Notes under the pieces: model-generated
Database searches by the model: none
What the model was told of the DNA's origin: nothing
The model's input: the letters and a program-made list of their open reading frames with translations, nothing else
Program-made: the position numbers and the translations under genes
Part shown: in pieces, positions 8,007 through 16,219 of the stretch
Layout of the letters: each line of letters opens with the position of its first letter
Numbering within the stretch: position 1 is the first letter of the stretch
Source: Pseudoleptotrichia goodfellowii
Lineage (GTDB): Bacteria; Fusobacteriota; Fusobacteriia; Fusobacteriales; Leptotrichiaceae
Assembly (NCBI RefSeq): GCF_007990505.1
Contig: NZ_AP019822.1
Location: forward strand, 1,674,001 to 1,738,000
Length of the DNA: 64,000 nucleotides
Direction: 5' to 3'

Positions 8007-9170
8007 TTAATCTTTTATCTGTTCTCCCAATGACGTGTATTTCCCTACTATTTCAGGCTTTCCTTTCTGAATTCCTTCAACTAAAACAACCGTCGATCTT
8101 GTTACAAACATTTGAGCTCTGAAACAACTCAAAACAGTATCGCCTATATTTCCTTCTTTTTTCATTTCCATATAGTAATCAATATTTTCAGGTTCCATTT
8201 TATTTACTTTGGTTTCATAACATGCGTTACAATCAGTTCCTACCAAAGCCTTTCTTATATTTGAACGACGATAATGCCCGCCACCGTAAAAATACCCTTT
8301 TTCTCTAAAATTATGAGAAATTTCGGAAACGTATACATATGCCGGTATTTCTTCTATGTCTTTATCTCCTGCTATTGGTATCGTTCCCGTCAATGAATGT
8401 CCCGGCTCTCCGTGAGTACCTCCTAATTGGGATATTAATTTAATGTTTTCTATAGAAGTTACCGAAGGCATATTAATTTGAGCAATTTCTTTACCGAATT
8501 TTTCATTAAAAATTTTCTTTACTTCCATTATTGTTTTTGCATTTTCAGTAGGTTTTATACTTAAAGTTTCTTTATCGTATAAAAAACACGGAAAAGAAGT
8601 CAATCCGTTTATATTTGCACCTTTTAAATTCATTATTTTCTCAATTTTTTTTTCTATATCCTTACTTTCAAATCCTGCTTCCTGCCCGGGATATATTTTA
8701 GAATTGCTGTCAGTAACTTTCAGCATAATATCTTGAATCTTTCCCGACTTTAAAGCTACTTCGGATATTTCTTTCGCTTTGTCATAAGAATACACCGTTA
8801 TAATCTCGGGACTACTTTTAACAACTTTTTCAATCATATTTTTCGGTATTTGTACCAAATGTCCGACATTTCCTATTTTCAAATTATGATTTATAAACAG
8901 TTCGGCTTCTTTAAAATCAACTACTACTGCTCCCGAGTAGCCTATTTCTTCAAGTTTTTTTGCTAAATAGGGATTTCTCCCTATCTGCTTTGTCATATAA
9001 TACAGTTTTATATTATGCTTCTCAGCTTCTTTAAGTATCTTTTTTGCATTATCCGAAAATGTATCTACATCGATTATATAACTGTCAGGCATAACATATC
9101 CCTTTTGATGAAACTGAAATGCTGTATTTATAAGCTTTTCATTTCTTCTTTTTAATGTATCCAAAAACAA
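8007..9170 (-). CDS. yhfX: YhfX-like PLP-dependent alanine racemase-fold enzyme
   Basis: 387 residues, fold-type III PLP enzyme. Seen: YIIDVDTFSDNAKKI followed by LYYMTKQIGRNP, where Lys61 is the expected PLP-binding lysine; GTHGEPGHSLTGT and GGGHYRRS further on are typical of YhfX. E. coli YhfX has no established reaction; relatives are amino-acid racemases and decarboxylases. The start is a TTG at 9170, supported by AAAGGAG 9 nt upstream; it begins 6 nt after the yhfS stop, so translation is probably coupled. Together with YhfS it makes a pair of PLP enzymes in one operon, suggesting chemistry on an amino acid or amino sugar (inference). Confidence 0.86.
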   Translation of the reverse strand: MFLDTLKRRNEKLINTAFQFHQKGYVMPDSYIIDVDTFSDNAKKILKEAEKHNIKLYYMTKQIGRNPYLAKKLEEIGYSGAVVVDFKEAELFINHNLKIGNVGHLVQIPKNMIEKVVKSSPEIITVYSYDKAKEISEVALKSGKIQDIMLKVTDSNSKIYPGQEAGFESKDIEKKIEKIMNLKGANINGLTSFPCFLYDKETLSIKPTENAKTIMEVKKIFNEKFGKEIAQINMPSVTSIENIKLISQLGGTHGEPGHSLTGTIPIAGDKDIEEIPAYVYVSEISHNFREKGYFYGGGHYRRSNIRKALVGTDCNACYETKVNKMEPENIDYYMEMKKEGNIGDTVLSCFRAQMFVTRSTVVLVEGIQKGKPEIVGKYTSLGEQIKD

Positions 9171-9176
9171 GTTGTA

Positions 9177-10280
9177 TCACTCCTTTGTTACCTTTTCGTA
9201 TGCTTTTTCCAATATTCTTATTATCGTTTCGGCTCCGCTTCTGTTGGGATTTATTCTTATCATTCTTTCTTTCAAAGTCGGATCTGTTTTTAAAAATGTT
9301 CCCGAAACTTTGTAAAATAAAGGAGGAATTTCATATTTTGATTCAGCCCCTACAGGATTCGGTAAAGCCCCTAATGTTTGAGCTGCTTCTATTATTTTTT
9401 CAGCTACATTTTCCTCAAATTCTACCAACAATACTTTCGATTGGGCATTTGCCAAAAATGCTTCTTTTATGTACGGATATTTTTTCTTGTTGTTCAGTCT
9501 TTCTACCGATTTTTCATTCTCCTGTGCCTGTATTGCCAAACTCACAGGGGCATAGACAAGTCCTCTTAATACTTCCATTGCTTCGTATCCCTGAACTTGT
9601 CCTCCGCCGGAATAATTAAGTTTTTTCACTTTTTCAACAAATTCTTTTTTACCGACTAAGCAGCCTATTCCTACAGGACCGAGCAATTTAAATACCGAAA
9701 ATGCGGACATTTCTGCTCCAACTTCACACCCTATTTTATCCACTTTCATAGCGGCATAATTATCATCTGTCAATATTACTATATCTTTTCTTATTTCCTT
9801 AATTTTTTTTATTACTTCTGCCAAATCATAACTGTCGTCAGGCTTTTGTCTTGTATGTTGCAAAAGACAGAATTTCAGTTCTTCATCTTTCAAAACTTCG
9901 GAAATTTTACTCAAATCGTTAAAATCATATTTTATAATTTTCAGATTCATACTTTTCAGATTTACTTCAGTAGTCGGGTAAACAGGGGCATCATGTACCA
10001 AAATTTTCTCATTTGGCACGATTCCTGCCAAAATTCCCCATCTTATTGCCTGAGTTCCTGCTCCTCTTGTGAACATACAATCTTCAGCATTGAAGAACTC
10101 GGCTATAATTTTTTCGACTTTTTCAGTTTTCAGCGGTCTGTTTGTTCCTTTTTTTACTCCCAAATCTCCTAATTCCAGAAACTCTTCTCCTGACATATTT
10201 CGCGTGATAATATCCACAAGTCTGAATTGCTTTTCCTGTGCTTCACTAATCGAAATTGATTTTAAAGGGTATGTTTTCAT
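9177..10280 (-). CDS. yhfS: YhfS-like PLP-dependent aminotransferase-fold enzyme
   Basis: 367 residues, fold-type I PLP enzyme of the aminotransferase class V/cystathionine lyase group. Seen: FTRGAGTQAIRWG (cofactor phosphate binding region, about residues 70-82), ILTDDNYAAMKVD with the pyridine-N Asp at about 172, and SAFSVFKLLGPVG with the Schiff-base lysine at about 198. The C-terminus contains the substrate-carboxylate Arg candidate in ERMIRINPNRSGAE. E. coli YhfS is uncharacterised. RBS CGGAGAA precedes the ATG. It sits between yhfX and the exported serine hydrolase gene, all on the minus strand. Confidence 0.86.
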   Translation of the reverse strand: MKTYPLKSISISEAQEKQFRLVDIITRNMSGEEFLELGDLGVKKGTNRPLKTEKVEKIIAEFFNAEDCMFTRGAGTQAIRWGILAGIVPNEKILVHDAPVYPTTEVNLKSMNLKIIKYDFNDLSKISEVLKDEELKFCLLQHTRQKPDDSYDLAEVIKKIKEIRKDIVILTDDNYAAMKVDKIGCEVGAEMSAFSVFKLLGPVGIGCLVGKKEFVEKVKKLNYSGGGQVQGYEAMEVLRGLVYAPVSLAIQAQENEKSVERLNNKKKYPYIKEAFLANAQSKVLLVEFEENVAEKIIEAAQTLGALPNPVGAESKYEIPPLFYKVSGTFLKTDPTLKERMIRINPNRSGAETIIRILEKAYEKVTKE

Positions 10281-10299
10281 TTTATTTCTCCGTTTATTT

Positions 10300-11535
10300 C
10301 TAATTTTCTTTAAAGGTTTCGCCTACTATATTCATTATTTCTCTTGCATAAGACCATGTAGATTTATATTTTGTGTCCTTATCTACACCATAATTTTGTT
10401 TATTTGTCAGTATTATTATCTGCATTTTATTTTTCATATCATAAACAATATGAGTTCCTGTAAAGCCCGTATGTCCTACAAAATATTCATCGGAAAACCT
10501 TCCCATATAACCGCTTTCTCCTCCTCCTCTGTTTATTTCCCAACCATATCCATGTCCAAAAGAACTTTGAACACTTGTAAACATATCTATAACTTCCTTC
10601 GAATAAATTCTTTTACCTTTATAAATACCACCATTTAGCAATACTTCTCCCAAAATATATAAATCTTTCACATTAGAAAATAAACCTGCGTGTCCTGCAA
10701 CCCCTTTATTGGCATAAAAGGAATTTCCATCATTTACTTCGCCTACTAAAGTATACATTCTCCAATTTTTGAATTCTTCAAATCTTTCATTTACTTTATA
10801 ACCGAAATTATCATCTTTTATCATTCTTTCTTCAAAAGGATTTCCGTTTGATGTTGCAGCTATATTTTTTGTTATTCCTTTTTTCTTAGGATTAAATTTT
10901 GTATTTTTCATTCCTAAAGGCAAATAAATATTTTTTTCAAGGTAATCATCTAACTTTTGTCCTGTTACTTTTTCAACTATAAACCCCAGTATTATAAACG
11001 AAAAATCACTGTATTTTCTTTCAGTTCCTGTTTTATATTCAAGTTTCATATTTTTTATATATTCCAATGTTTCTTTAGGATTTTTCGAATGATAGTAAAT
11101 AGGCTGCCAAGGTGTCAATCCTGATGTATGAGTTAACAAATCTTTTATTTTTATATTTTCTTTTCCGTTTTTTTCAAAACCTTTAACATACTTGCTTACC
11201 TTATCTTCTACATTTATTTTCTTTTCAGAACATAATTTCATAATGGCCTGTGTTGTTCCCATTACTTTTGTTAGTGAAGCTAAATCAAAGATTGTATTTT
11301 CATTCATTAATAAAGGTTTTTCCATTTTCTTATCTCTATCAAATAATTGTGCATAACCAAAAGCTTTCAAATAAACGATTTTTCCATTTTTGGAAACTAA
11401 TACTACCGATCCCGGTATAGTTTCATTTTCCATATATTTTTTTGTAACTTCATCTATTTTATTTAAATTTTCAATGTTTTCAGAAAAAACATTAAAACTC
11501 AACATAAACAAAATGATTAATAATATTTTTCTCAT
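10300..11535 (-). CDS. Exported beta-lactamase-fold serine hydrolase inside the yhf cluster
   Basis: 411 residues. The first 18 (MRKILLIILFMLSFNVFS) form a signal peptide with a likely cut before ENIENL. Mature part: class C beta-lactamase/DD-peptidase/esterase fold with the SxxK motif SLTK (Ser87, Lys90), KYSDFSF as the Tyr motif near residue 174, and HTGFTG as the KTG equivalent near residue 363. Such enzymes include D-aminopeptidases, AmpH-like peptidases and esterases; the HTG variant is common in non-beta-lactamase members. The E. coli yhf cluster as I recall it has no such gene, so this addition hints that an extracytoplasmic ester or D-amino peptide feeds the pathway (inference). Confidence 0.83.
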   Translation of the reverse strand: MRKILLIILFMLSFNVFSENIENLNKIDEVTKKYMENETIPGSVVLVSKNGKIVYLKAFGYAQLFDRDKKMEKPLLMNENTIFDLASLTKVMGTTQAIMKLCSEKKINVEDKVSKYVKGFEKNGKENIKIKDLLTHTSGLTPWQPIYYHSKNPKETLEYIKNMKLEYKTGTERKYSDFSFIILGFIVEKVTGQKLDDYLEKNIYLPLGMKNTKFNPKKKGITKNIAATSNGNPFEERMIKDDNFGYKVNERFEEFKNWRMYTLVGEVNDGNSFYANKGVAGHAGLFSNVKDLYILGEVLLNGGIYKGKRIYSKEVIDMFTSVQSSFGHGYGWEINRGGGESGYMGRFSDEYFVGHTGFTGTHIVYDMKNKMQIIILTNKQNYGVDKDTKYKSTWSYAREIMNIVGETFKEN

Positions 11536-11549
11536 AACACTTACCCGCC

Positions 11550-12425
11550 TTATTTAAAAAATCTTTCAGGATTACTTTTCAGCATTTTTTCAATCGAATC
11601 GTCTTTTATTCCTGCTTCTTTCAACTTCGGAATAAAAACATCAAAAATATAATTATATCCTATTCCTCCGTTGTATTTCATATTGGATTTTCTCGTAATA
11701 TCAAGGGATAAAAACACTCTGTCAATCAAATCCCTTTTTTCTATTTCTTTCAGCATTTCTACACGTATATCATCAGCTAAATAGTTATTCTTTCCTATTG
11801 TGTCAAATTCCACATACACTCCGTTATACAGCATTTCCAGAATATATTCTACATTTCCTGTCAAATCCACATGTCCTATTACAATTTTATTCAAATCGAC
11901 TTTATATTCTTTAAAGAGCTTTACCTGTTCGTGACCCATTGTTCCTAAGGATGTATGAGTGGTAATAGGAACTCCTGTTTCCAAATGAGCAATTATCGCA
12001 GCTTTAAAAACTTTCAATTCAGTTTCCGTTATTATTTCTTTGCTTGACCCGATCTCTCCTATTATTCCCGCTTTTTTCCCCGTACTGTTTATACCTTCGA
12101 GAATATCTTTTTTCATTATTTCTGAAAGTTCTTTTTCATTTTTTTCGTAAACAAACTCGGGGTAAAAAGGCTCTTTATAAAATCCCGTTGCACAGATGAC
12201 ATTTATACCCGACTTTTCGGAAACTTCCTGTATGTAACTTATATCTCTTCCTATTCCTATATTTGTTACTTCGACTACATTCCGAACACCGTTTTTGTAA
12301 AGTTCCTTAAATTCCTCTATTGTTTCATTCTTACAGTCTAGTCTGCAATCATCCAACTTTTTTATTCCCGATAAATCTATAAAAATATGTTCGTGCATCA
12401 AAGTATATCCATTTTTTAATGACAT
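11550..12425 (-). CDS. php: Phosphotriesterase-homology protein (Php/YhfV)
   Basis: 291 residues, close to the 292 of E. coli Php. Amidohydrolase-superfamily barrel with binuclear metal site: MHEHIF (His11, His13), GEIGSSKEI supplying the bridging acidic residue as in Php rather than a carbamylated Lys, THTSLGT, VIGHVDLTG (His ligands) and SLDITRK (catalytic Asp). E. coli Php has no assigned substrate; relatives are lactonases and phosphotriesterases. RBS GGAG lies 7 nt before the ATG. It stands between the transporter yhfT and the serine hydrolase. A lactone or cyclic ester substrate is inference. Confidence 0.87.
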   Translation of the reverse strand: MSLKNGYTLMHEHIFIDLSGIKKLDDCRLDCKNETIEEFKELYKNGVRNVVEVTNIGIGRDISYIQEVSEKSGINVICATGFYKEPFYPEFVYEKNEKELSEIMKKDILEGINSTGKKAGIIGEIGSSKEIITETELKVFKAAIIAHLETGVPITTHTSLGTMGHEQVKLFKEYKVDLNKIVIGHVDLTGNVEYILEMLYNGVYVEFDTIGKNNYLADDIRVEMLKEIEKRDLIDRVFLSLDITRKSNMKYNGGIGYNYIFDVFIPKLKEAGIKDDSIEKMLKSNPERFFK

Positions 12426-12443
12426 TTTTTCTCTCCGTTTCTT

Positions 12444-13781
12444 TTATTTTGCTGCAACAGGTATTACATATAAATGAAGCAGATACAATATATTCAGTAT
12501 TATTCCGAACAGAATAGTAGCCACAGGTCCTACTGCCATATCTACCAAAGGTTTTTTAGAAGTTTTATTTAAAAGATAAAATCCGCTCACAAATAAAAAT
12601 CCTAATCCGTTTGATCCCGCCATTTCATTTGCTGCAATCATTCCTCCTACAAGCAGCGAAACTTCAAGGACCTTTGTCATAGCTGTTCTTATCTGATCTC
12701 CACACGCCTTAACTCCTGGAAATCTGTCAAGACTTTTTGCTATTAATTCCAGTAATAATATTTCCACAGCCAGAATAGCCGCTCCTAAAACAAAAGAGAT
12801 AATCGGATTTTTAACAAAAATTCCCACTACAAATACCAGAGTCATTCCTGCAGGTCCGTATACTCCTGTCGTAATTGCAGTAGTAGCTACCAAAGGAACA
12901 AATCCTATACTTCTTGCAAGGGCAACCAGTCCTGCTTCAAAGTTTTTGGCATCTCCGCCTGCGGTATCTTTCAAAGTTGATGCCAACAGTTTTAAAGATA
13001 TAGGATCCCCTGCAACAACTCTCAAACTGCATGCAGCAGCTATCAATCCTCCCATTATTGAAAGGGGAATTATATTTTTCTTTACTCTTGCAACCCTTGC
13101 AGAAAATATTCCTACAAGCATTTCATTGGAATTGGTTTTTTCTGTTTCTTTATCAAATATAGCAAAAATAAGCATTATAACAACACTCACAAGTAAAGCC
13201 ATTCCGTCCGGATTCAAAGTAATGCTTATTTTTTCCGCAACGGGTATTTTACCGAACACAGCTATGATCTGTCTTACAAGTAAAGTAGCTATCAATGTAA
13301 ATGCACCTTTTTTCGTTCCGTACTGGTATCCCACAACAAGTGCAGGAAACACTGCAAATCCCACAATTATAGGTGCTCCTACCTTAGCAAGACTCGGCAA
13401 AAAATCAATCGGCATCTTTTGGAATATATTTATGACTATTTCAAGTCCGTATACCAGTCCTACTCCGTATAAAGCTCCTATTATTCCTGAGAGTGCCAAT
13501 CCTACATTGTTTCTAGGAGTTGAAGTTCCTATTATGTCCGTTCCGAGTAATATACTATGTATCAGTATAATAGTCGATCCTATAGAAAAAGGTATACCGA
13601 ATCCTATTACAAGTCCGAATGACAATGCGAAACTTGTTGCCGCCAGAGCTTTTCTGTCCATTCTTCCTTCTAAAAATTCAGGCACCATAGGTCTTAATCC
13701 GTCATTAAATACTGCTACTCCCAAATTTGCCAATATCGACGCAAATCCGCTTAATAACGCACTAATCAAAAATTTCTCCAT
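12444..13781 (-). CDS. yhfT: YhfT-like integral membrane transporter
   Basis: 445 residues with about ten to twelve hydrophobic segments, Gly/Ala-rich, without ATPase or PTS motifs. The N-terminus (FLISALLSGFASILANLGVA) is a membrane segment rather than a cleaved signal. Features such as GFGIPFSIGSTIILIHS and GAPIIVGFAVFPALVVGYQ suggest a secondary transporter; position between php and yhfU matches YhfT of E. coli. It is presumably the inner-membrane importer for the pathway's substrate (inference). AAAGGAGG lies 7 nt before the ATG. A 285-codon frame on the opposite strand is a compositional shadow. Confidence 0.85.
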   Translation of the reverse strand: MEKFLISALLSGFASILANLGVAVFNDGLRPMVPEFLEGRMDRKALAATSFALSFGLVIGFGIPFSIGSTIILIHSILLGTDIIGTSTPRNNVGLALSGIIGALYGVGLVYGLEIVINIFQKMPIDFLPSLAKVGAPIIVGFAVFPALVVGYQYGTKKGAFTLIATLLVRQIIAVFGKIPVAEKISITLNPDGMALLVSVVIMLIFAIFDKETEKTNSNEMLVGIFSARVARVKKNIIPLSIMGGLIAAACSLRVVAGDPISLKLLASTLKDTAGGDAKNFEAGLVALARSIGFVPLVATTAITTGVYGPAGMTLVFVVGIFVKNPIISFVLGAAILAVEILLLELIAKSLDRFPGVKACGDQIRTAMTKVLEVSLLVGGMIAANEMAGSNGLGFLFVSGFYLLNKTSKKPLVDMAVGPVATILFGIILNILYLLHLYVIPVAAK

Positions 13782-13812
13782 TGCTGTTCCTCCTTTATCT
13801 TAAAATATTCTG

Positions 13813-14163
13813 TTATTTTATATATTCTGCAACTATTCTTATAACCTGTTCTGCAGCCTGCGGTGTAAATCCGAAAGCGATTTTTCCCGAATTTACTTCT
13901 TCTTTTATTTTTTCCTCATCTAAAATATTTCCGGGCATAGCCAAAGTTGCACATTTATCCGCTCCTATTATTGCGATTGCCATTGCCAAAGCACCTCCGC
14001 CTCCGGTATTACATGCACCGAAATAATAATCAGCATTTCCGACTTTTACATCCATTGCGGCATCAATATCACTTTTTACAGTTATTTCCGACTCGGGTAT
14101 ATATTTTTTCAGCAAATTGTTTACATTTTCTTTATCTATCTGTCCGCCTACAACTATTTTCAT
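13813..14163 (-). CDS. yhfU: YhfU-like DUF2620 protein
   Basis: 116 residues, soluble, matching the YhfU/DUF2620 family: MKIVVGGQIDKENV at the N-terminus, a Gly-rich CNTGGGGALAMAIAIIG in the middle and GFTPQAAEQVIRIVAEYI at the end. Its alternation of short strands and helices and size recall PTS EIIB-like or nucleotide-binding proteins, but no phosphorylatable Cys in a P-loop is present and its function is unknown. It is followed 31 bp later by yhfT, with which it may form a transport complex; a PRD-domain gene lies just upstream. RBS AAAGGAG is good. Confidence 0.84.
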   Translation of the reverse strand: MKIVVGGQIDKENVNNLLKKYIPESEITVKSDIDAAMDVKVGNADYYFGACNTGGGGALAMAIAIIGADKCATLAMPGNILDEEKIKEEVNSGKIAFGFTPQAAEQVIRIVAEYIK

Positions 14164-14178
14164 AATACTCCTTTCTGT

Positions 14179-14541
14179 TTATTTATTCTCTTCCAATAAC
14201 AATAAATTTACCAAAATGTATTTTTTCTCTTCTTCAGGTAATTTTTCAATAAAAATATTTTTTTCAATATCTTCATATATTTTTTCTATTTTATCCAGTT
14301 TATCCGAAACCAGAACTTCTTCAAACACTGTTTTATCGATATTATTTACATTTTCATTCTGCTTTATCCTTTTTAGAGCCATTGATAAATGTGTTACAAA
14401 CATTGCTCCGTTTTCTTCAGTTAAAGTAATTTTCCATTTTTTATCCAGATGCTCTATTAAAGAAATCACTTTATTATAGATTTCCTCATCTATCACCTCG
14501 GAATTTTTAAGTATATCCAATCTGAACTTTAATTTTTCCAT
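14179..14541 (-). CDS. yhfY: YhfY-like PRD-domain protein
   Basis: 120 residues forming a single all-helical PRD (PTS regulation domain) with the conserved His in MFVTHLSMALKRI (about residue 50). There is no DNA-binding domain. PRDs are usually phosphorylated by HPr or EII to control antiterminators and activators; a stand-alone PRD next to yhfU and yhfZ could tie the pathway to PTS status (inference). RBS AGGAG precedes the ATG. A symmetrical AT hairpin separates it from yhfZ. Confidence 0.83.
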   Translation of the reverse strand: MEKLKFRLDILKNSEVIDEEIYNKVISLIEHLDKKWKITLTEENGAMFVTHLSMALKRIKQNENVNNIDKTVFEEVLVSDKLDKIEKIYEDIEKNIFIEKLPEEEKKYILVNLLLLEENK

Positions 14542-14601
14542 CTATCGAACTCCTGATTTTCTTCATTTTACAATATTCATTTTTTTGAAAATTTAAACAA
14601 A

Positions 14602-14625
14602 AAATTATAATTTACATTATAATTT
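14602..14625 (-). terminator. AT-rich hairpin between yhfZ and yhfY (possible attenuator)
   Basis: AAATTATAAT (14602-14611) and ATTATAATTT (14616-14625) pair around a 4-nt loop, with short A/T runs on both sides. It could reduce read-through from the regulator gene into the structural genes. The stem has no GC pairs, so its strength is doubtful. Confidence 0.4.
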
Positions 14626-14639
14626 TTTGAAGCCGATTA

Positions 14640-15557
14640 TTAATATGTCGGCAATATCTGATTTGTAAGAACTTTTTGCTGTATTTCTCTTATATAATCT
14701 ACATCTATAATTTTTCTTGACAATTTTCTCAAATTATCATTTCTTCTGCTGATTACCAGCACAGCTTCATTAGCTTTTTTGAGAATTCTGCTTTCAGGCA
14801 GTTCTTCGTATTCCATTTTGATACTTTTTTCTTCGATTTCATCATAATTCCAAATGATTCCGTCTACAATTTTATTTTCAAGCAATTTTAATGTTTCATT
14901 ATAATCAATTTCCACAAATTCATAATTTGAATCTCCAAGAAATTCTTTAGTTAAAAACTCCTGATCTTCAGAATTTCTATCTACTCCGATTTTAACTATC
15001 TTTTTTACTCCCGGTGCTTTTAAAAGTACATGTTTTGAAACATAACTATTTGCCCCGAATTCAAATACCGATTCGATATCTCCGTTTCTTTCTCTTTCTA
15101 TTTCATAAGCAAGTCTTGAAACAACTGCAAAGTCATATATACCTTTCCTTAAAAGACTCAATCTCACTCCCGAGCCGCTCATATAAGCAAAATAATAATT
15201 CAGATTATAATTCTGGAAATTATTTTTTATACCTGTTGCAAGACCTTCGTATCTTTTGGAATAAGGTAACGGCATTACTCCCACTAAAAATCCTAAATCA
15301 CTTTTTTCCAAAAGTATTTCATTGTTGATTTCTTTGACAAATGAACCTAATACCCCTCTTTTATCAAGCTTAATTGCTCCTTCATTCTGTAAAAGAACAA
15401 AAGCCCTTTGAATTAACCCTACCGAAATTCCGTATTTTTCAGAATATTCTGTCACAGGAGCAATTCTTTCTCCCACTTTTAAGAACAATAGTTCTCTCGC
15501 CACAAACAATACTGAACGGTTTTTTTTGTTCAATTTTTTTTCTTCGCTATTATTCAT
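14640..15557 (-). CDS. yhfZ: YhfZ-like GntR-type regulator
   Basis: 305 residues. N-terminal winged helix (about 15-80): RSVLFVARELLFLKVGERI, then VTEYSEKYGISVGLIQRAF as the recognition helix and GAIKLDKRGVLGSFV as the wing. The C-terminal part (about 85-300) looks like a periplasmic-binding-protein-type effector domain (VGVMPLPYSKRYEGLATGI), as in the YhfZ family. ATG at 15557 has AAGGTGGG 7 nt upstream; a longer reading from 15599 would run through the palindrome. It is the first gene of the cluster and its own promoter contains a 13-bp inverted repeat, so it probably autoregulates the operon. Confidence 0.84.
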   Translation of the reverse strand: MNNSEEKKLNKKNRSVLFVARELLFLKVGERIAPVTEYSEKYGISVGLIQRAFVLLQNEGAIKLDKRGVLGSFVKEINNEILLEKSDLGFLVGVMPLPYSKRYEGLATGIKNNFQNYNLNYYFAYMSGSGVRLSLLRKGIYDFAVVSRLAYEIERERNGDIESVFEFGANSYVSKHVLLKAPGVKKIVKIGVDRNSEDQEFLTKEFLGDSNYEFVEIDYNETLKLLENKIVDGIIWNYDEIEEKSIKMEYEELPESRILKKANEAVLVISRRNDNLRKLSRKIIDVDYIREIQQKVLTNQILPTY

Positions 15558-15585
15558 ATTTTCCCACCTTTTTAAGATATTTTTT

Positions 15586-15653
15586 ATACAAATTTTCAAA
15601 AAAATGAAAATTTGTATTCAATATAATTATACCTTAAAAACGGAAAAAGTCAA
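15586..15653 (-). promoter_or_regulatory. yhfZ promoter with perfect 13-bp palindromic operator
   Basis: Minus strand: -35 TTGACT (15648-15653), 16-nt spacer, -10 TATAAT (15626-15631). Just downstream, covering the expected transcription start to about +33, ATACAAATTTTCA (15586-15598) and TGAAAATTTGTAT (15605-15617) are perfect 13-bp inverted arms around six A. Such placement fits a repressor roadblock; YhfZ is the obvious candidate (inference). Confidence 0.8.
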
Positions 15654-15721
15654 GAGATTTAATGCAAAAATTACACTCTTTTTTAAATGAAAAATTAAGC
15701 ATCAGTGCTTTAAATCTCTTG
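15651..15721 (-). terminator. Stem-loop between yhcH and yhfZ, overlapping the yhfZ -35
   Basis: CAAGAGATTTAA (15651-15662) pairs with TTAAATCTCTTG (15710-15721), with a smaller AGCA/TGCT hairpin inside. On the minus strand it follows yhcH and is trailed by ACTTTTT. It probably ends the nanE-PTS-yhcH transcript; its last bases overlap the yhfZ -35 hexamer. Confidence 0.5.
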
Positions 15722-15760
15722 AAAAATATATTTTTTTATTTTGAAATAACATTTTTGAAA

Positions 15761-16219
15761 CTAAACTGTATTCACATCTATTTTATAAACTATCTTTTTT
15801 ACAGGAATACTTTCTTCCGATTTTATTCCCGGCATATGTCCGTCTTCAGGATAAAGAATGAGAACATCTCCGTCTTCTAATAATACTCTGAATAATTCAG
15901 GACCTTCATGTCCTATGAAATCTTTTTCTTCATCAACTTTAGTCTTTTTCAGATTACGTATATTATTGAAAGCTATGTATTCTCTTCCTTTAATCATAAT
16001 CTGAACATCAATATATTTCAGATGACTTTCCCACGAACATTCATTTTCGGGTTTTGTATTATAATTTCCGACATTCACTTTAATATCCGTTCCGGGAACA
16101 TCATAACTTCCGGATTCATATTCTTCAAAATTATTTTCTTTTGTAAATTCTATACATTTCTGTATTTTTTCCGAAAGACTTTTATTTTGCAACTCATCAT
16201 TCAGATTAGTAAAAATCAT
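15761..16219 (-). CDS. YhcH/YjgK/YiaL family protein (sialic acid cluster)
   Basis: 152 residues, cupin-like fold of the YhcH/YjgK/YiaL (DUF386) family. Seen: EYESGSYDVPGTDIKVNVG, WESHLKYIDVQIMIKG (metal-binding His/Asp region) and LILYPEDGHMPGI (second His). Members sit in sialic acid operons (E. coli nanC/yhcH locus) and act as anomerases for sialic acid or related sugars, improving delivery to the lyase. The start codon overlaps the stop of the PTS gene in an ATGA, so translation is coupled. The context with nanE supports amino-sugar use. Confidence 0.88.
   Translation of the reverse strand: MIFTNLNDELQNKSLSEKIQKCIEFTKENNFEEYESGSYDVPGTDIKVNVGNYNTKPENECSWESHLKYIDVQIMIKGREYIAFNNIRNLKKTKVDEEKDFIGHEGPELFRVLLEDGDVLILYPEDGHMPGIKSEESIPVKKIVYKIDVNTV

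Noticed and set aside
10069-10638. 189-codon plus-strand frame spanning the yhfS/hydrolase boundary
   Set aside because: Covers two well-supported minus-strand genes and is rich in Phe, Ile and Ser, as AT-rich antisense frames are.
12946-13803. Long open frame of 285 codons on the plus strand
   Set aside because: It lies exactly opposite yhfT. Its residues are the antisense image of a hydrophobic protein and it has no family pattern or RBS.
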